Shown: positions 50,720 to 59,265, counted from the first letter of the stretch. The stretch is 64,000 bases of DNA from Cohnella thermotolerans DSM 17683 (GCF_000429825.1 NZ_KE386957.1:70186-134185); one strand, 5' to 3'. The notes: generated from the sequence alone by a model not told the origin. Program-made: numbers and translations.

Positions 50720-52030
50720 TTATTGCAGCGCTTTCTCGGCGTCCTTGGCGGCCTTGTCGATCGTGCTCTTCACGTCGGCGCCGTTCACGAAGATCGCCTG
50801 AATGGCCGACTTCAGCATGTCCTCCGCCTGGCTCCATTTCTCATAGCGGTTGCCGGCGATAATTTTGTCGGAGTTTTTCAGCTCTTCGGCGAACGGCTTG
50901 AGAAGCGGATCGTTCGCATAGCCGGACGCTTCGTCGACCGCCTTGACCGGCGAGAAGGAGAACTTGTCGGCGGTAATGATTTTGCTGCCTTCGGGGCCGG
51001 ACATGAACTTGATCAATTCCCAGGCGGCCTCCTTGTTTTTGCCGTTCTTCGGCATGGAGTAGCCGGACGTGTGGACGATGCCTTTCAGCGTGCCGCCCTC
51101 CGGAACCGGATGCGTGACGACGCCCAGATCGATCTTGCCGGCCTTCACGATATCGTTGATCGGCCACATGCCGTTGTCGAACATCGCGATCCGGCCGGTC
51201 TCGAACGATTCCAGCCCGTTGTTCGTGCTGAACTTGCCGGACGAGTTGATTTTGGAGGAGACGTCGTACAAGCCCTTGAGGAATTCGATCGTCTTGACGT
51301 TCTGCTCGCTGTTGAATACGCCGTCCGTATGGCGTCCGTCGTCGCTGACCAGGTCGCCGCCGTTGGACCAGAAGTACGGCTGCATCGTGAAAATGTCGTC
51401 GGGCGTGGAAATAAATCCGTATTGGCCCGGCTTCGTCAATTTCTTCACCGTGTCCGTAAACTCGCTCCACGTCCAGCCATCCTTCGGATACGGAACGCCC
51501 GCTTCGTCGAACAGCTTTTTGTTGTAATAGATGGCGCGGGTCGAGAACGTCGTCGGCAGGCCCCAGATTTGGCCGTCGTATTTCATGTAATTGACGATGA
51601 TGTCGTAGTACATGCCCATGTCCACTTTGTCTCTCTCGATATAAGAGTCGAGCGGCTCCAGCCCGCCTCCCGGCGTGTACATCGGGAAGTTCCAGGCCAT
51701 GAAGACGTCGGGCGCCGTGTTGGAAGCGAGCGACGTCAGCAGCTTCTGATCGTAGTTGTCGGGCACGGATTCGACCTTCACTTCGTAATTCGGATGCTGC
51801 TTGACGAACTCGTCGATCGCATTTTGATAAGGCTTCAACGTGCCGCCGGAATCCCACGTCATGAAGCGAAGCTTAATTTTCTCTCCGCTGGAAGCGGAAG
51901 CGCTTCCGGAAGCGGCCGGAGAAGACGACGATTCCTGTCCGCTGTCCCCATTGCCCCCGCAGCCCGCCAACAAGCCGGCGAAGACGGCCGCCGCGGTCGC
52001 AAGTCCGAACGTTTTTCTGCTGTTCCACAT
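50720..52030 (-). CDS. Extracellular sugar-binding lipoprotein of an ABC importer
   Basis: 436 residues. Signal peptide with lipobox L-L-A-G-C (Cys about 25), then a Ser/Gly-rich linker to about residue 50. The family 1 solute-binding fold starts I-K-L-R-F-M-T-W-D-S-G-G-T and shows D-V-F-M-A-W-N (about 110) and the late W-E-L-I-K-F-M-S-G-P-E-G typical of MalE/UgpB-type proteins. It would deliver an oligosaccharide or glycoside to the two permeases encoded next. Upstream lies a LacI-type operator (52115-52130). GGAGGGG lies seven bases before the ATG. Confidence 0.93.
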   Translation of the reverse strand: MWNSRKTFGLATAAAVFAGLLAGCGGNGDSGQESSSSPAASGSASASSGEKIKLRFMTWDSGGTLKPYQNAIDEFVKQHPNYEVKVESVPDNYDQKLLTSLASNTAPDVFMAWNFPMYTPGGGLEPLDSYIERDKVDMGMYYDIIVNYMKYDGQIWGLPTTFSTRAIYYNKKLFDEAGVPYPKDGWTWSEFTDTVKKLTKPGQYGFISTPDDIFTMQPYFWSNGGDLVSDDGRHTDGVFNSEQNVKTIEFLKGLYDVSSKINSSGKFSTNNGLESFETGRIAMFDNGMWPINDIVKAGKIDLGVVTHPVPEGGTLKGIVHTSGYSMPKNGKNKEAAWELIKFMSGPEGSKIITADKFSFSPVKAVDEASGYANDPLLKPFAEELKNSDKIIAGNRYEKWSQAEDMLKSAIQAIFVNGADVKSTIDKAAKDAEKALQ

Positions 52031-52114
52031 ACTTTACCCCTCCTGTAAATGTTCTTGCTTGTTATGTGTAACCCCCGGGTTGGAAAGCGAGGGAGGCACA
52101 TCGTGGAGTCTAAA

Positions 52115-52130
52115 ATCTAATCGTTTAGAT
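52115..52130. promoter_or_regulatory. LacI-type operator before the sugar uptake operon
   Basis: ATCTAATCGTTTAGAT, an almost perfect palindrome with a central CG, typical for LacI-family regulators. A matching site lies in front of the regulator gene (53241-53256). It sits 85 bases before the binding-protein start. Confidence 0.75.
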
Positions 52131-52183
52131 TTTGCCGCAAAAACCTTCTGCTCCATGCGCCGATCCGTTCGTCCGCCCCGGCA

Positions 52184-53218
52184 TCATCCCGGAGCGGGGC
52201 CCGTCGAATCGCGGACGATCAGCTTGCACAGCGGCTTCGCCTGTTCTTCGATAGCTCCGTTGTCCCGAATGATCCGGTTGAGCGCCATCATGCTTTGTAC
52301 GCCGAGCTCGTGGAGCGGAATTTCCATCGTCGTCAGCCGCGGCGTCAAATAGTCGCTGAATTCCCGGTTGTCGAAGCCCATGACGGACAGGTCCTGCGGA
52401 ACGCGGACTCCGATCTCTTGAGCGGCTCTCAGCACGCCGACCGCCATCACGTCGTTCATGGCCAGAATGGCCGTCGGAGGTTCGGGAAGCGCCATGAGCT
52501 CGCGGGTCAGCCGTTCGCCGGAAGCGGTCTCCCAGTCCCCGGTCTTGATGAGTCCGGGATCGAACGGCAGCCCGCAATCCATCACAGCCTGGTAGAACCC
52601 GTTAAACCGGAGCCTGGACGGAATCGAATCGATGAGCCCGCTGATGACGCCGATCCTTCTATGCCCGAGCCCGGCCAAGTATTGGGTCGCCTCGTACGCC
52701 GCCCGCTCGTCGTCGTAGTTGACGGACACCGCATTGTCGGCGTAGCAGTACGTGTAGACGATCGGTTTGTCCTTGGGGGGAACAAGGCCCGACAAATCGC
52801 GCGAATGGACGCCGACGTAGATCATGCCGTCCACCTGCTTGCCGACCAGTTCGTCTACCGCCGACAGGACCACGTCCCGGAAGCGGTCCACCGCATGAAA
52901 GCTGCGTCCGATCCGCTTGTGAAGCCGCAAGTTGACAAGCAAGATATGGAGATCGTGCCGCTCGGCGCAATCGTGAATGCCGTCGATGATTTCCGGCGTG
53001 TTGAACACCGTGACGTCCTCCGCGATGACGCCGATCGTATCGGTTTTCTTCGTCTTCAGGCTCTGGGCGATCGTATTGGGCTTATACTGCATTTCCTCGA
53101 TCACTTTCAGAACCCGCTCCCGCGTCTTGGGGCTGACGTTGCGCGTTCCGTTCAGCACATACGACACGGTTGCCGTGGACACGTTCGCTTTGGCCGCGAT
53201 GTCTTTAATGCTCGCCAT
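52184..53218 (-). CDS. LacI-family transcriptional regulator
   Basis: 344 residues. N-terminal helix-turn-helix I-K-D-I-A-A-K-A-N-V-S-T-A-T-V-S-Y-V (about 3-20), hinge helix around K-P-N-T-I-A-Q-S-L (about 52-60), then a periplasmic-binding-protein-like sensor domain (I-G-V-I-A-E-D onwards) ending in the dimer part with F-D-N-R-E-F-S-D-Y. The ATG at 53218 has GGGGAGAAG upstream. Two near-identical operators, one before its own promoter and one before the binding-protein gene, suggest that it represses the sugar operon and itself. Confidence 0.93.
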   Translation of the reverse strand: MASIKDIAAKANVSTATVSYVLNGTRNVSPKTRERVLKVIEEMQYKPNTIAQSLKTKKTDTIGVIAEDVTVFNTPEIIDGIHDCAERHDLHILLVNLRLHKRIGRSFHAVDRFRDVVLSAVDELVGKQVDGMIYVGVHSRDLSGLVPPKDKPIVYTYCYADNAVSVNYDDERAAYEATQYLAGLGHRRIGVISGLIDSIPSRLRFNGFYQAVMDCGLPFDPGLIKTGDWETASGERLTRELMALPEPPTAILAMNDVMAVGVLRAAQEIGVRVPQDLSVMGFDNREFSDYLTPRLTTMEIPLHELGVQSMMALNRIIRDNGAIEEQAKPLCKLIVRDSTGPAPG

Positions 53219-53240
53219 TTGGCTTCTCCCCGCTCTTTGC

Positions 53241-53256
53241 ATCTAAACGTTTAACA
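53241..53256. promoter_or_regulatory. LacI-type operator before the regulator gene
   Basis: ATCTAAACGTTTAACA: the left half and centre match the operator at 52115, the right half is imperfect. It lies between the promoter at 53267-53296 and the start codon, suited for autorepression. Confidence 0.7.
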
Positions 53257-53266
53257 ACCTGTAACC

Positions 53267-53296
53267 GTTATATCATGGCCGCCTGCCGCCGCGCAA
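53267..53296 (-). promoter_or_regulatory. Promoter of the LacI-type gene
   Basis: Minus strand TTGCGC, 18 bases, TATAAC. The operator follows directly downstream. Confidence 0.5.
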
Positions 53297-53585
53297 CCCC
53301 TTTTTTGTAATCCCTTTCATCTTTTTTGCGCCTGATCCGCCGCTCGGCGAAGGCACCGGGTACGCTCCGGGGGTTACGAACGCCGCTTTGATCAAGTTCT
53401 CCCCTCCTTGCGCGGGCTTCCGTCATAGCATGCACGGAAGGAGGGGCAACGAGCACGGCGGTTGTCCTTCGCCGCATATTGAACTTTTCGGACCGTTATG
53501 TCACACTTTAGAGAAGCAACGGCGTCCGCTTTGCGCGCCATCCCGCCGGAAGATTTTTATTAAAAAGAAGGAGTGGCCAAGACGC
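53297..53585. other. Gene-free region before psd
   Basis: GC-rich DNA with pyrimidine-rich stretches. The psd frame is open upstream to 53388, but no start there has a good binding site. No gene, terminator or clear promoter was recognised. Confidence 0.4.
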
Positions 53586-54386
53586 ATGAACCGTTGGCTG
53601 CTGCGCTCCATGACGGAGCTCACGTCCCGCAAGTTCGTCTCCCGCATGGCGGGACGATTGGCCAAATCGCCGCTCAGCCGGCGCTGGATTCCCCGATTCG
53701 CGGCCCTGTACCGGATCCCGATCGAAGAAGCGGAGAAGCCGCTCGGCGAATACGAGTCGCTCAACGACTTTTTTACCCGCCGGCTGAAGCCCGGCGCCCG
53801 TCCCGTGGACGAGTCTCCGGACGCGTTGGTCAGTCCCGTCGACGCCCTGGTGACGGCCTGCGGCAAGATCGAAGAAGGCATGCTGCTCAAGATCAAGGGC
53901 CAGGACTATACGCTGGACGAGCTTCTGCACGATTCGCCGCGCATCGCCCAATACCGCGACGGCTATTTCTGGGTGTTGTATTTAAGTCCGACCGACTACC
54001 ACCGGATTCACGCCCCCTGCTCGGGCTCTGTCGTCGAGAGCGAGCACATTCCGGGTCGGGTGTACCCGGTCAACGACTTCGGCCTGACGGCGATGCGCCG
54101 GGTGCTGTCGCGGAACGAGCGGCTCGTGACGTATATCCGGCACGACGGAGGCGAGATTGCCGTCGTCAAGGTCGGGGCGCTGAACGTCAGCAGCATCCGC
54201 TACGTGGAGCCGCGGCCGAAGAAGCTGGAGCGCGGGCAGGAGCTCGCTTACTTCGAGTTCGGCTCGACCGTCGTCCTGCTCACCGAAGACGACACCTGCG
54301 TGCCCCGCGCGAACGTCCGGCCCGGAGACAAGGTGCGAATGGGCGAACGGCTGGGAAGCCTCGTATCCGCGGACGATTCGGTATGA
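53586..54386 (+). CDS. psd: Phosphatidylserine decarboxylase (proenzyme)
   Basis: 266 residues, close to Bacillus Psd. It makes phosphatidylethanolamine at the membrane and uses a pyruvoyl group formed by self-cleavage at the serine of F-G-S-T-V-V-L-L (about residue 224), which is present. Other conserved points: S-L-N-D-F-F-T-R (about 58), P-V-D-A-L-V, and Y-L-S-P-T-D-Y-H-R-I-H-A-P (about 137-149). AGAAGGAG lies 12 bases before the ATG, a little far. No pssA gene lies next to it in this window. Confidence 0.94.
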   Translation: MNRWLLRSMTELTSRKFVSRMAGRLAKSPLSRRWIPRFAALYRIPIEEAEKPLGEYESLNDFFTRRLKPGARPVDESPDALVSPVDALVTACGKIEEGMLLKIKGQDYTLDELLHDSPRIAQYRDGYFWVLYLSPTDYHRIHAPCSGSVVESEHIPGRVYPVNDFGLTAMRRVLSRNERLVTYIRHDGGEIAVVKVGALNVSSIRYVEPRPKKLERGQELAYFEFGSTVVLLTEDDTCVPRANVRPGDKVRMGERLGSLVSADDSV

Positions 54387-54398
54387 ACGCAAAAAAAT

Positions 54399-54450
54399 GG
54401 AACGGCTCCGTCTCCCGCAGACGCTTGCGGGAACGGGGCCGTTCTTGCAT
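54399..54450 (+). terminator. Terminator of psd
   Basis: GAACGGCTCCGT and ACGGGGCCGTTC pair around a second inner stem (CCCGCA/TGCGGG); TTGCATTTTC follows. Confidence 0.75.
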
Positions 54451-54469
54451 TTTCTCCGGGGGAGGCCCG

Positions 54470-54652
54470 ATACTGCGGCGTCTCAAGCAAGGCGGCGATC
54501 TGCGCGGCGCTCTCCCGGTGCGCTTCTGCCGCAGGCTGCCCGCCGACGAGGATCATTTGCTCCAAAGCGTCGAGCAGCGTGAAATTGTAATCGCCCGGAA
54601 TGCCGAAAACTTCGGCAATACCTTCCCCCTTCAAGCCATCGGCGTCCTTAAT
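54470..54652 (-). pseudogene. Thiamine-dependent 2-keto acid decarboxylase fossil (N-terminal piece)
   Basis: The frame reads L-K-G-E-G-I-A-E-V-F-G-I-P-G-D-Y-N-F-T-L and L-D-A-L-E, the unmistakable start of IpdC/pyruvate decarboxylase-like enzymes (V-F-G-V-P-G-D-Y-N). After that the sequence changes to an unrelated A-A-E-A-H-R-E-S-A-A-Q-I stretch and runs into the psd terminator. More than 90% of the gene is missing. It lies directly after the AraC-type regulator on the same strand. Confidence 0.7.
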
Positions 54653-54664
54653 AAGAGAAGAGCC

Positions 54665-55450
54665 CTATCGGATCTCCGAAGGGCTCTTGCCGGTATATTG
54701 CTTGAATTGGCGGCTGAAAAAGAAAATGTCGCGGTAACCGAGCGTATCCGCCACCTCCGTCACGTTCATGCCCGCGTGCAGAAGAAGATGCTGCGCCCGC
54801 TCGATGCGCGAGCGGATCATGTACGTTTGCACGGACGTGCCGATCAGCTCCTTGAACTTGATGGAGAAGTAGCGGGAAGAAAGCCCCGCCCGCGCGGCCA
54901 GGTCGTCCACCCGGTGCTGGATGCCGGGATGCTGCCGAATGTAGTTGGCCACCTCGTGGATGCTCTCCGTCAACTGGTTGCTGGCTTTGCGCTCCACCGG
55001 CTCGTCGCGGTCGTGCCGCAGCAGATGGATCATCAGCTGCTTCAGAATGAGCCGCGCTTCCTCCTCGGCGGCGAACGTCTTCACGAGGAACAGCCGCACA
55101 TACCGGGACAGCAGGTTCTCGAACTCGAACGTGTCCTCGATCGTCCGGTAAGGCTCGGGAACGAGCGACACCGGCTCGCTTACGTCGAAATGGATGTACG
55201 TCAGTACGAGCGGCTTCTGCGGACGGTGGGTCGCGCTCGTATAGTCGCCCGGACGGAACAGGAAGCAGCTTCCCTTGCCGACCGTATACGGAACGTCGTT
55301 CAGGACGACCTCGCCTTCCCCGCTCCATACGTAGAACAGGTCGTAATTTTCCAGCGGCTTCTCCCGCTTCTGCCACTTCCAGCCGGGCTCGCACACCGTT
55401 TTGGCGAAATAGGGAAGCAACACGAACGACTCGGGCGAAACGTTAAGCAT
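54665..55450 (-). CDS. AraC-family transcriptional regulator
   Basis: 261 residues. N-terminal cupin-like ligand domain (about 5-130) with E-N-Y-D-L-F-Y-V-W-S-G-E-G; C-terminal double helix-turn-helix (about 160-258) with V-D-D-L-A-A-R-A-G-L-S-S-R-Y-F-S and V-A-D-T-L-G-Y-R-D-I-F-F-F-S-R-Q-F. AAGGAGG lies eight bases before the ATG. Its first eight bases overlap the end of the MocR-type gene, so both are translated from one transcript. The gene that follows is a decayed decarboxylase, perhaps its former target. Confidence 0.9.
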   Translation of the reverse strand: MLNVSPESFVLLPYFAKTVCEPGWKWQKREKPLENYDLFYVWSGEGEVVLNDVPYTVGKGSCFLFRPGDYTSATHRPQKPLVLTYIHFDVSEPVSLVPEPYRTIEDTFEFENLLSRYVRLFLVKTFAAEEEARLILKQLMIHLLRHDRDEPVERKASNQLTESIHEVANYIRQHPGIQHRVDDLAARAGLSSRYFSIKFKELIGTSVQTYMIRSRIERAQHLLLHAGMNVTEVADTLGYRDIFFFSRQFKQYTGKSPSEIR

Positions 55451-56993
55451 GAGCGCAGCCTCCTTGATCTTCGTTGCATGCAGAAAGTCCGAGCGATGCC
55501 GCCGCCCGGCGGATCCGGGCCAGCCCTTCCTCGACCTCCGCTTCGTTCATATGCGCGAACCCGAACAGCGCGGACCGCCGATCCGAGCCTTCGCCTCCCT
55601 CGACCGCGTATCGGCGGCCGTCCCCCCACCAGACGCCGAGCTCCCGGCAGCGGAGCGCCAGCCGGTCGTAATCGTTCGGCGTTTTTTTCCAATAGGCGAA
55701 CAGCAGCAGCCCCGCGTCGGAAGGCACGACATCGAACAGATCGCCGAGCTCTTCGGCAAGCCCCTGCCGAAGCTTCGCCTGCAGCCGCTGAAAAATCCGC
55801 CGCATCCGCCGCAGATGGCGGTCGTAGCCCCCGTCCGTCATCCATTCCGACAGCGCGTGCTGCTCGGCAATGCCCTCCGGGTGCGGATCGTACAAGCTTT
55901 TGGCCCGGACGAACGGCGTCCGCAGCGAGCGGGGCAGCACCGCGTACCCGATCCGCACCTCCGGGCGCATCGTACGGGAGAAGCTGCCGACGTAAATGAC
56001 GCGGCCTTCCCGGTCCAGCGATTTGAGCGGCTCGATCGGACGCCCTCCCCAACGGAAATCGCTGTCGTAATCGTCCTCGACGATCCACGCCCGTTTGCGG
56101 GAAGCCCAATCCAGCAGCTCCAGCCTTCTCTCCAGCTTCAGCACCGCCCCGGTCGGGAATTGCCGAGTCGGCGTCACGAACAGCAAATCGGCGTCCCAAT
56201 CCTGCGGCACGATGCCTTCGCCGTCGACTTTGGCCGCGACAAGCGCCGCTCCCGTCGCCTTTACGGCCCTGAGGGTGCCCTGGTAGCAGGGATCTTCCAC
56301 GACGGCGGTCCTCCCTTCTTCCAACAGGAGCTGCGTCAGCAGCGCGATCGCCTGCATGGAGCCTCCGGTTACGACCACGTCTTCCGGACCGCAGACGATG
56401 CCGCGCTCCCGCCGCAGCCGCCCCGCGATCGCCCGCCGAAGCTCCAGGCTTCCTTCGGTCGTCGACGCTTCGTCCGGACGGTCGCCCAGCCTTTTCCACT
56501 GCGCGGCGACCCGGGATCGCCACTCCATCCAGGGGAACCACTTCTCCCCCATCCCCCGCGGGAAGAAGGAGAGTACGCCGGAACCGCCGGGAGGAGCCGG
56601 CATGTCCCGCTCATCTTCGGCCTGCTCCATGACGCGGAAGCCCCAGGCGGACAGCGCCGGCGTATCGGGCGCCGAACGACTCCGCTCCCGCCCCGCGGCA
56701 TCCGGAGCCGGTTCGCCGGCAGCCGCGGACGGCCAAGCCCCCGGCACGCCGGAGACGAACGTTCCCTGCCCGACGCCCGCGCGCACGTAGCCTTCCGCCG
56801 CAAGCATCTCGTACGCAAGGCTGACGCTTCCCCGGGACAGGCCGTACAGCGAAGCGAGCTGCCGCGTGGAAGGCAGCCGTTCCCCCGGCGAGAGCGTCCC
56901 CGCGGCGATGCCGTCGCGAAGAGCCCTGTAAAGGGCGAGATGCTTGCTGCCGCACTCGCTTAGCATCCTCTCGTAAGGCAACTGAAGCGTCAT
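55443..56993 (-). CDS. MocR/PdxR-type regulator: GntR winged helix fused to an aminotransferase-like domain
   Basis: 516 residues. Residues 15-80 form the GntR-type DNA-binding domain (L-P-S-T-R-Q-L-A-S-L-Y-G-L-S-R-G-S-V). After a long Ala/Pro-rich linker (about 85-150) comes the fold-type I PLP domain with G-S-M-Q-A-I (about 213), V-E-D-P-C-Y-Q-G, and the pocket around Y-D-S-D-F-R-W-G. The place of the PLP lysine reads Y-V-G-S-F-S-R-T-M-R, where the lysine expected in G-S-x-S-K is replaced by R, so the internal aldimine may not form. GAGAGG lies next to the ATG. TTGACA-type promoter at 57028-57056. Divergent from a pyridoxamine-oxidase-like protein gene. Confidence 0.9.
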   Translation of the reverse strand: MTLQLPYERMLSECGSKHLALYRALRDGIAAGTLSPGERLPSTRQLASLYGLSRGSVSLAYEMLAAEGYVRAGVGQGTFVSGVPGAWPSAAAGEPAPDAAGRERSRSAPDTPALSAWGFRVMEQAEDERDMPAPPGGSGVLSFFPRGMGEKWFPWMEWRSRVAAQWKRLGDRPDEASTTEGSLELRRAIAGRLRRERGIVCGPEDVVVTGGSMQAIALLTQLLLEEGRTAVVEDPCYQGTLRAVKATGAALVAAKVDGEGIVPQDWDADLLFVTPTRQFPTGAVLKLERRLELLDWASRKRAWIVEDDYDSDFRWGGRPIEPLKSLDREGRVIYVGSFSRTMRPEVRIGYAVLPRSLRTPFVRAKSLYDPHPEGIAEQHALSEWMTDGGYDRHLRRMRRIFQRLQAKLRQGLAEELGDLFDVVPSDAGLLLFAYWKKTPNDYDRLALRCRELGVWWGDGRRYAVEGGEGSDRRSALFGFAHMNEAEVEEGLARIRRAAASLGLSACNEDQGGCAHA

Positions 56994-57027
56994 AACCTCT
57001 CTCCGATTCGAATGGACTATTGATTTT

Positions 57028-57056
57028 AATCTAAATTGGATCTTTTCGTTTGTCAA
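57028..57056 (-). promoter_or_regulatory. Promoter of the mocR-araC operon
   Basis: Minus strand TTGACA, 17 bases, TAGATT. It lies in the 114-base divergent region shared with the pyridoxamine-oxidase-like gene, where MocR-type regulators usually bind. Confidence 0.65.
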
Positions 57057-57107
57057 TCCGGGCACTAGACTTGAATTCAATCGATGAGACGGAGGAGTGG
57101 ACGAACG

Positions 57108-57725
57108 ATGAGAAGAAAGGAATTCGAAGTGACGGATCAAGAAGCGATCGAATCGTTTCTGCGGGAGCGCGGCGACGGCGTCCTGGCGTTCGCGGGGGAC
57201 GACGGCTGGCCCAAGGCGGTTCCGCTTAATTACGTTTACACGGACGACGGCAGCATTTATTTTCACGGCAGCAAGAAAGGGGAGAAAATGAGAGGCTTGT
57301 CGCTCGACGCCAAAGCGGAATTTGTCGTATACGAAGCCCACGCGTTCATTCCGTCCTACTTCTCCGATCCTTATCTCGCCTGCCCCGCCACCCAGTACTT
57401 CCGTTCGGTCCGGATACGGGGAACGGTGAAGCAAGTGGAAGAGCCGGCGGAGAAAGCGAGAGCGCTGGCCGCGCTGCTTGGAAGCCTGCAGCCCGAGGGA
57501 GGCCATGCCCCCATCGACCATGAGGACCCCAAATACGCGCCGCCGCTCAGGGGCGTCGCCGTCTTGCGCCTCGATATTGCCGAAATGACGGGCAAATTCA
57601 AATTCGGACAGAACCTGTCGGACGAACGGCGCGAGAAGGTCATGCAAGGACTGGCCGAACGCAACCGGCCGGGCGACCTTCGGACGATCGAGGAAATGCG
57701 CGCGGCCGCTTCGGAACCGGAGTAA
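57108..57725 (+). CDS. Pyridoxamine 5'-phosphate oxidase-like flavin/heme-binding protein
   Basis: 205 residues, one split-barrel domain of the pyridoxamine-oxidase-like/NimA superfamily: I-E-S-F-L-R-E-R-G-D-G-V-L-A-F (about 11-25), P-K-A-V-P-L-N-Y-V-Y (about 34-43), G-S-I-Y-F-H-G-S-K-K-G-E-K (about 48-60). The family binds FMN, F420 or heme; true PdxH residues are not evident, so it is probably not a vitamin B6 enzyme proper. GGAGGAG lies ten bases before the ATG. It is divergent from the MocR-type regulator, its likely controller. Confidence 0.88.
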   Translation: MRRKEFEVTDQEAIESFLRERGDGVLAFAGDDGWPKAVPLNYVYTDDGSIYFHGSKKGEKMRGLSLDAKAEFVVYEAHAFIPSYFSDPYLACPATQYFRSVRIRGTVKQVEEPAEKARALAALLGSLQPEGGHAPIDHEDPKYAPPLRGVAVLRLDIAEMTGKFKFGQNLSDERREKVMQGLAERNRPGDLRTIEEMRAAASEPE

Positions 57726-57773
57726 AACCGGCGCGGGGCTTGACTATTTTTCCCGTAAAAAGCCCCCGTTGCG

Positions 57774-57802
57774 ATGACGCTCCCCTTCCAATGGTGTATA
57801 AT
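57774..57802 (+). promoter_or_regulatory. Promoter of the aminotransferase gene
   Basis: ATGACG, 17 bases, perfect TATAAT. The start codon follows about 70 bases downstream. Confidence 0.6.
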
Positions 57803-57870
57803 AACTGCGAACGATCGGCGAACCGGTTGATCATCGCCGTAACATGAACACGTGGAAGGAAGAGAAGGAC

Positions 57871-59190
57871 ATGAACCCCCTCGCGCAGCAGTTGAATGAC
57901 ACGATCTCGCGGGAGAGCCCGTCTATCGCGCGGATGCTCTCCGAGCTGGGCAAAGCGATTTACTTCCCGAAAGTCGGCATTTTGAGCCAATCCGCCGAAG
58001 CGAAGCAAAAAGCGAAGCTCTACAACGCGACTATCGGCATTGCCACCGAGCAGGGCAAACCGATGCATCTGCAAGTCATTCAGGATAAACTGTCCGCTTA
58101 CGATCCGAAGGACCTTTACGAATATGCCCCTCCCGCGGGCAAACCGGAACTGCGCGCCATCTGGCGCGACAAAATGCTGAAGGAGAACCCGTCGATCGCG
58201 GGCCATCAAATCAGTCTGCCGATCGTCACCAACGCGCTGACGCACGGGCTCAGCATCGTCGCGGACCTGTTCGCCGACGCGGGCGACGCGGTGGTGCTGC
58301 CCGAGAAAAATTGGGAGAACTACGAGCTCACCTTCGGCATCCGGCGCGGCGCCGTGATGGTCGAGTATCCGCTGTACGACGAGCAGGGCAAGTTCAACGC
58401 CGCCGGGCTGCGCGAGGCATTGCTCGCCCAGAAGGATAAAGGCAAAGCGATCGTCGTGCTGAACTTCCCGAACAACCCGACCGGCTATACGCCGGGAGCG
58501 GAGGAAGGACGCGCCATCGTCGCCGCGATCAAGGACGCCGCCGAAGCGGGCATCCATATCGTCGTCGTCACCGACGACGCCTACTTCGGGCTCTTCTTCG
58601 AAGATTCGCTGCACGAATCGCTGTTCGGCCAGCTGTGCGGCCTGCACGAACGGGTGCTGCCGATCAAGGTCGACGGCGCGACGAAGGAAGATTATGTCTG
58701 GGGCTTCCGCGTCGGCTTCATCACGTACGGCGGCGCTCCGGAAGCGACGCTCGCCGCGCTGGAGCAGAAGACGCTCGGCATCATCCGCGCAACGATCTCC
58801 AGCGGTCCGCACCCTTCGCAGACGTTCGTGCTGGATGCGCTGAAGTCCCCGCTGTTCGAGCGCCAGAAGGCCGAGAAGTTCGCCATCATGAAGAGCCGCG
58901 CGAACAAGGTGAAGCAGCTGCTGGACAGCGGCAAGTACGGCGACGAATGGGAATATTATCCCTTCAACTCCGGCTACTTCATGTGCCTGAAGCTGAAGAC
59001 CGTCGAGGCGGAAGCCGTCCGCCAGCGCCTGCTGGAAGCGTACGGCGTCGGCACGATCGCCCTCGGTTCGACGGACCTGCGCGTCGCGTTCTCCTGCATC
59101 GAGGAGCCGCAGCTCGAGGATCTGTTCGACCGCATCCACAAGGCGGTGCTCGACGTGAAAGCGGCCGGCGCCGTCCAGGCCGGCAAATAA
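57871..59190 (+). CDS. Aminotransferase class I/II, PLP-dependent
   Basis: 439 residues. Fold-type I features: Y-A-P-P-A-G-K-P-E-L-R (about 82), V-V-L-N-F-P-N-N-P-T-G-Y (about 196-207) with the conserved Asn of N-N-P-T-G, V-T-D-D-A-Y-F-G-L-F-F (about 232), where Asp and Tyr contact PLP. The PLP lysine is probably in V-D-G-A-T-K-E-D-Y-V-W-G (about 270), followed by R-V-G-F. The amino acid substrate is not clear. ATG at 57871 is preceded by AAGGAAGAGAAGG; an in-frame ATG at 57844 is an alternative start. Confidence 0.88.
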   Translation: MNPLAQQLNDTISRESPSIARMLSELGKAIYFPKVGILSQSAEAKQKAKLYNATIGIATEQGKPMHLQVIQDKLSAYDPKDLYEYAPPAGKPELRAIWRDKMLKENPSIAGHQISLPIVTNALTHGLSIVADLFADAGDAVVLPEKNWENYELTFGIRRGAVMVEYPLYDEQGKFNAAGLREALLAQKDKGKAIVVLNFPNNPTGYTPGAEEGRAIVAAIKDAAEAGIHIVVVTDDAYFGLFFEDSLHESLFGQLCGLHERVLPIKVDGATKEDYVWGFRVGFITYGGAPEATLAALEQKTLGIIRATISSGPHPSQTFVLDALKSPLFERQKAEKFAIMKSRANKVKQLLDSGKYGDEWEYYPFNSGYFMCLKLKTVEAEAVRQRLLEAYGVGTIALGSTDLRVAFSCIEEPQLEDLFDRIHKAVLDVKAAGAVQAGK

Positions 59191-59204
59191 GCTTTACCTA
59201 TGCG

Positions 59205-59249
59205 ACAGCCCGCAGCGAAGTCACTTCCGTTGCGGGCTGTTTGGTTTGT
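59205..59249 (+). terminator. Terminator of the aminotransferase gene
   Basis: ACAGCCCGCA and TGCGGGCTGT pair perfectly, followed by TTGGTTTGTT. Confidence 0.8.
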
Positions 59250-59265
59250 TGCTCGCCCCTCTCCC

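Noticed and set aside
53388-53585. N-terminal extension of psd to an upstream start
   Set aside because: The extra 66 codons are not like any decarboxylase and have no binding site; the ATG at 53586 gives the normal family length.
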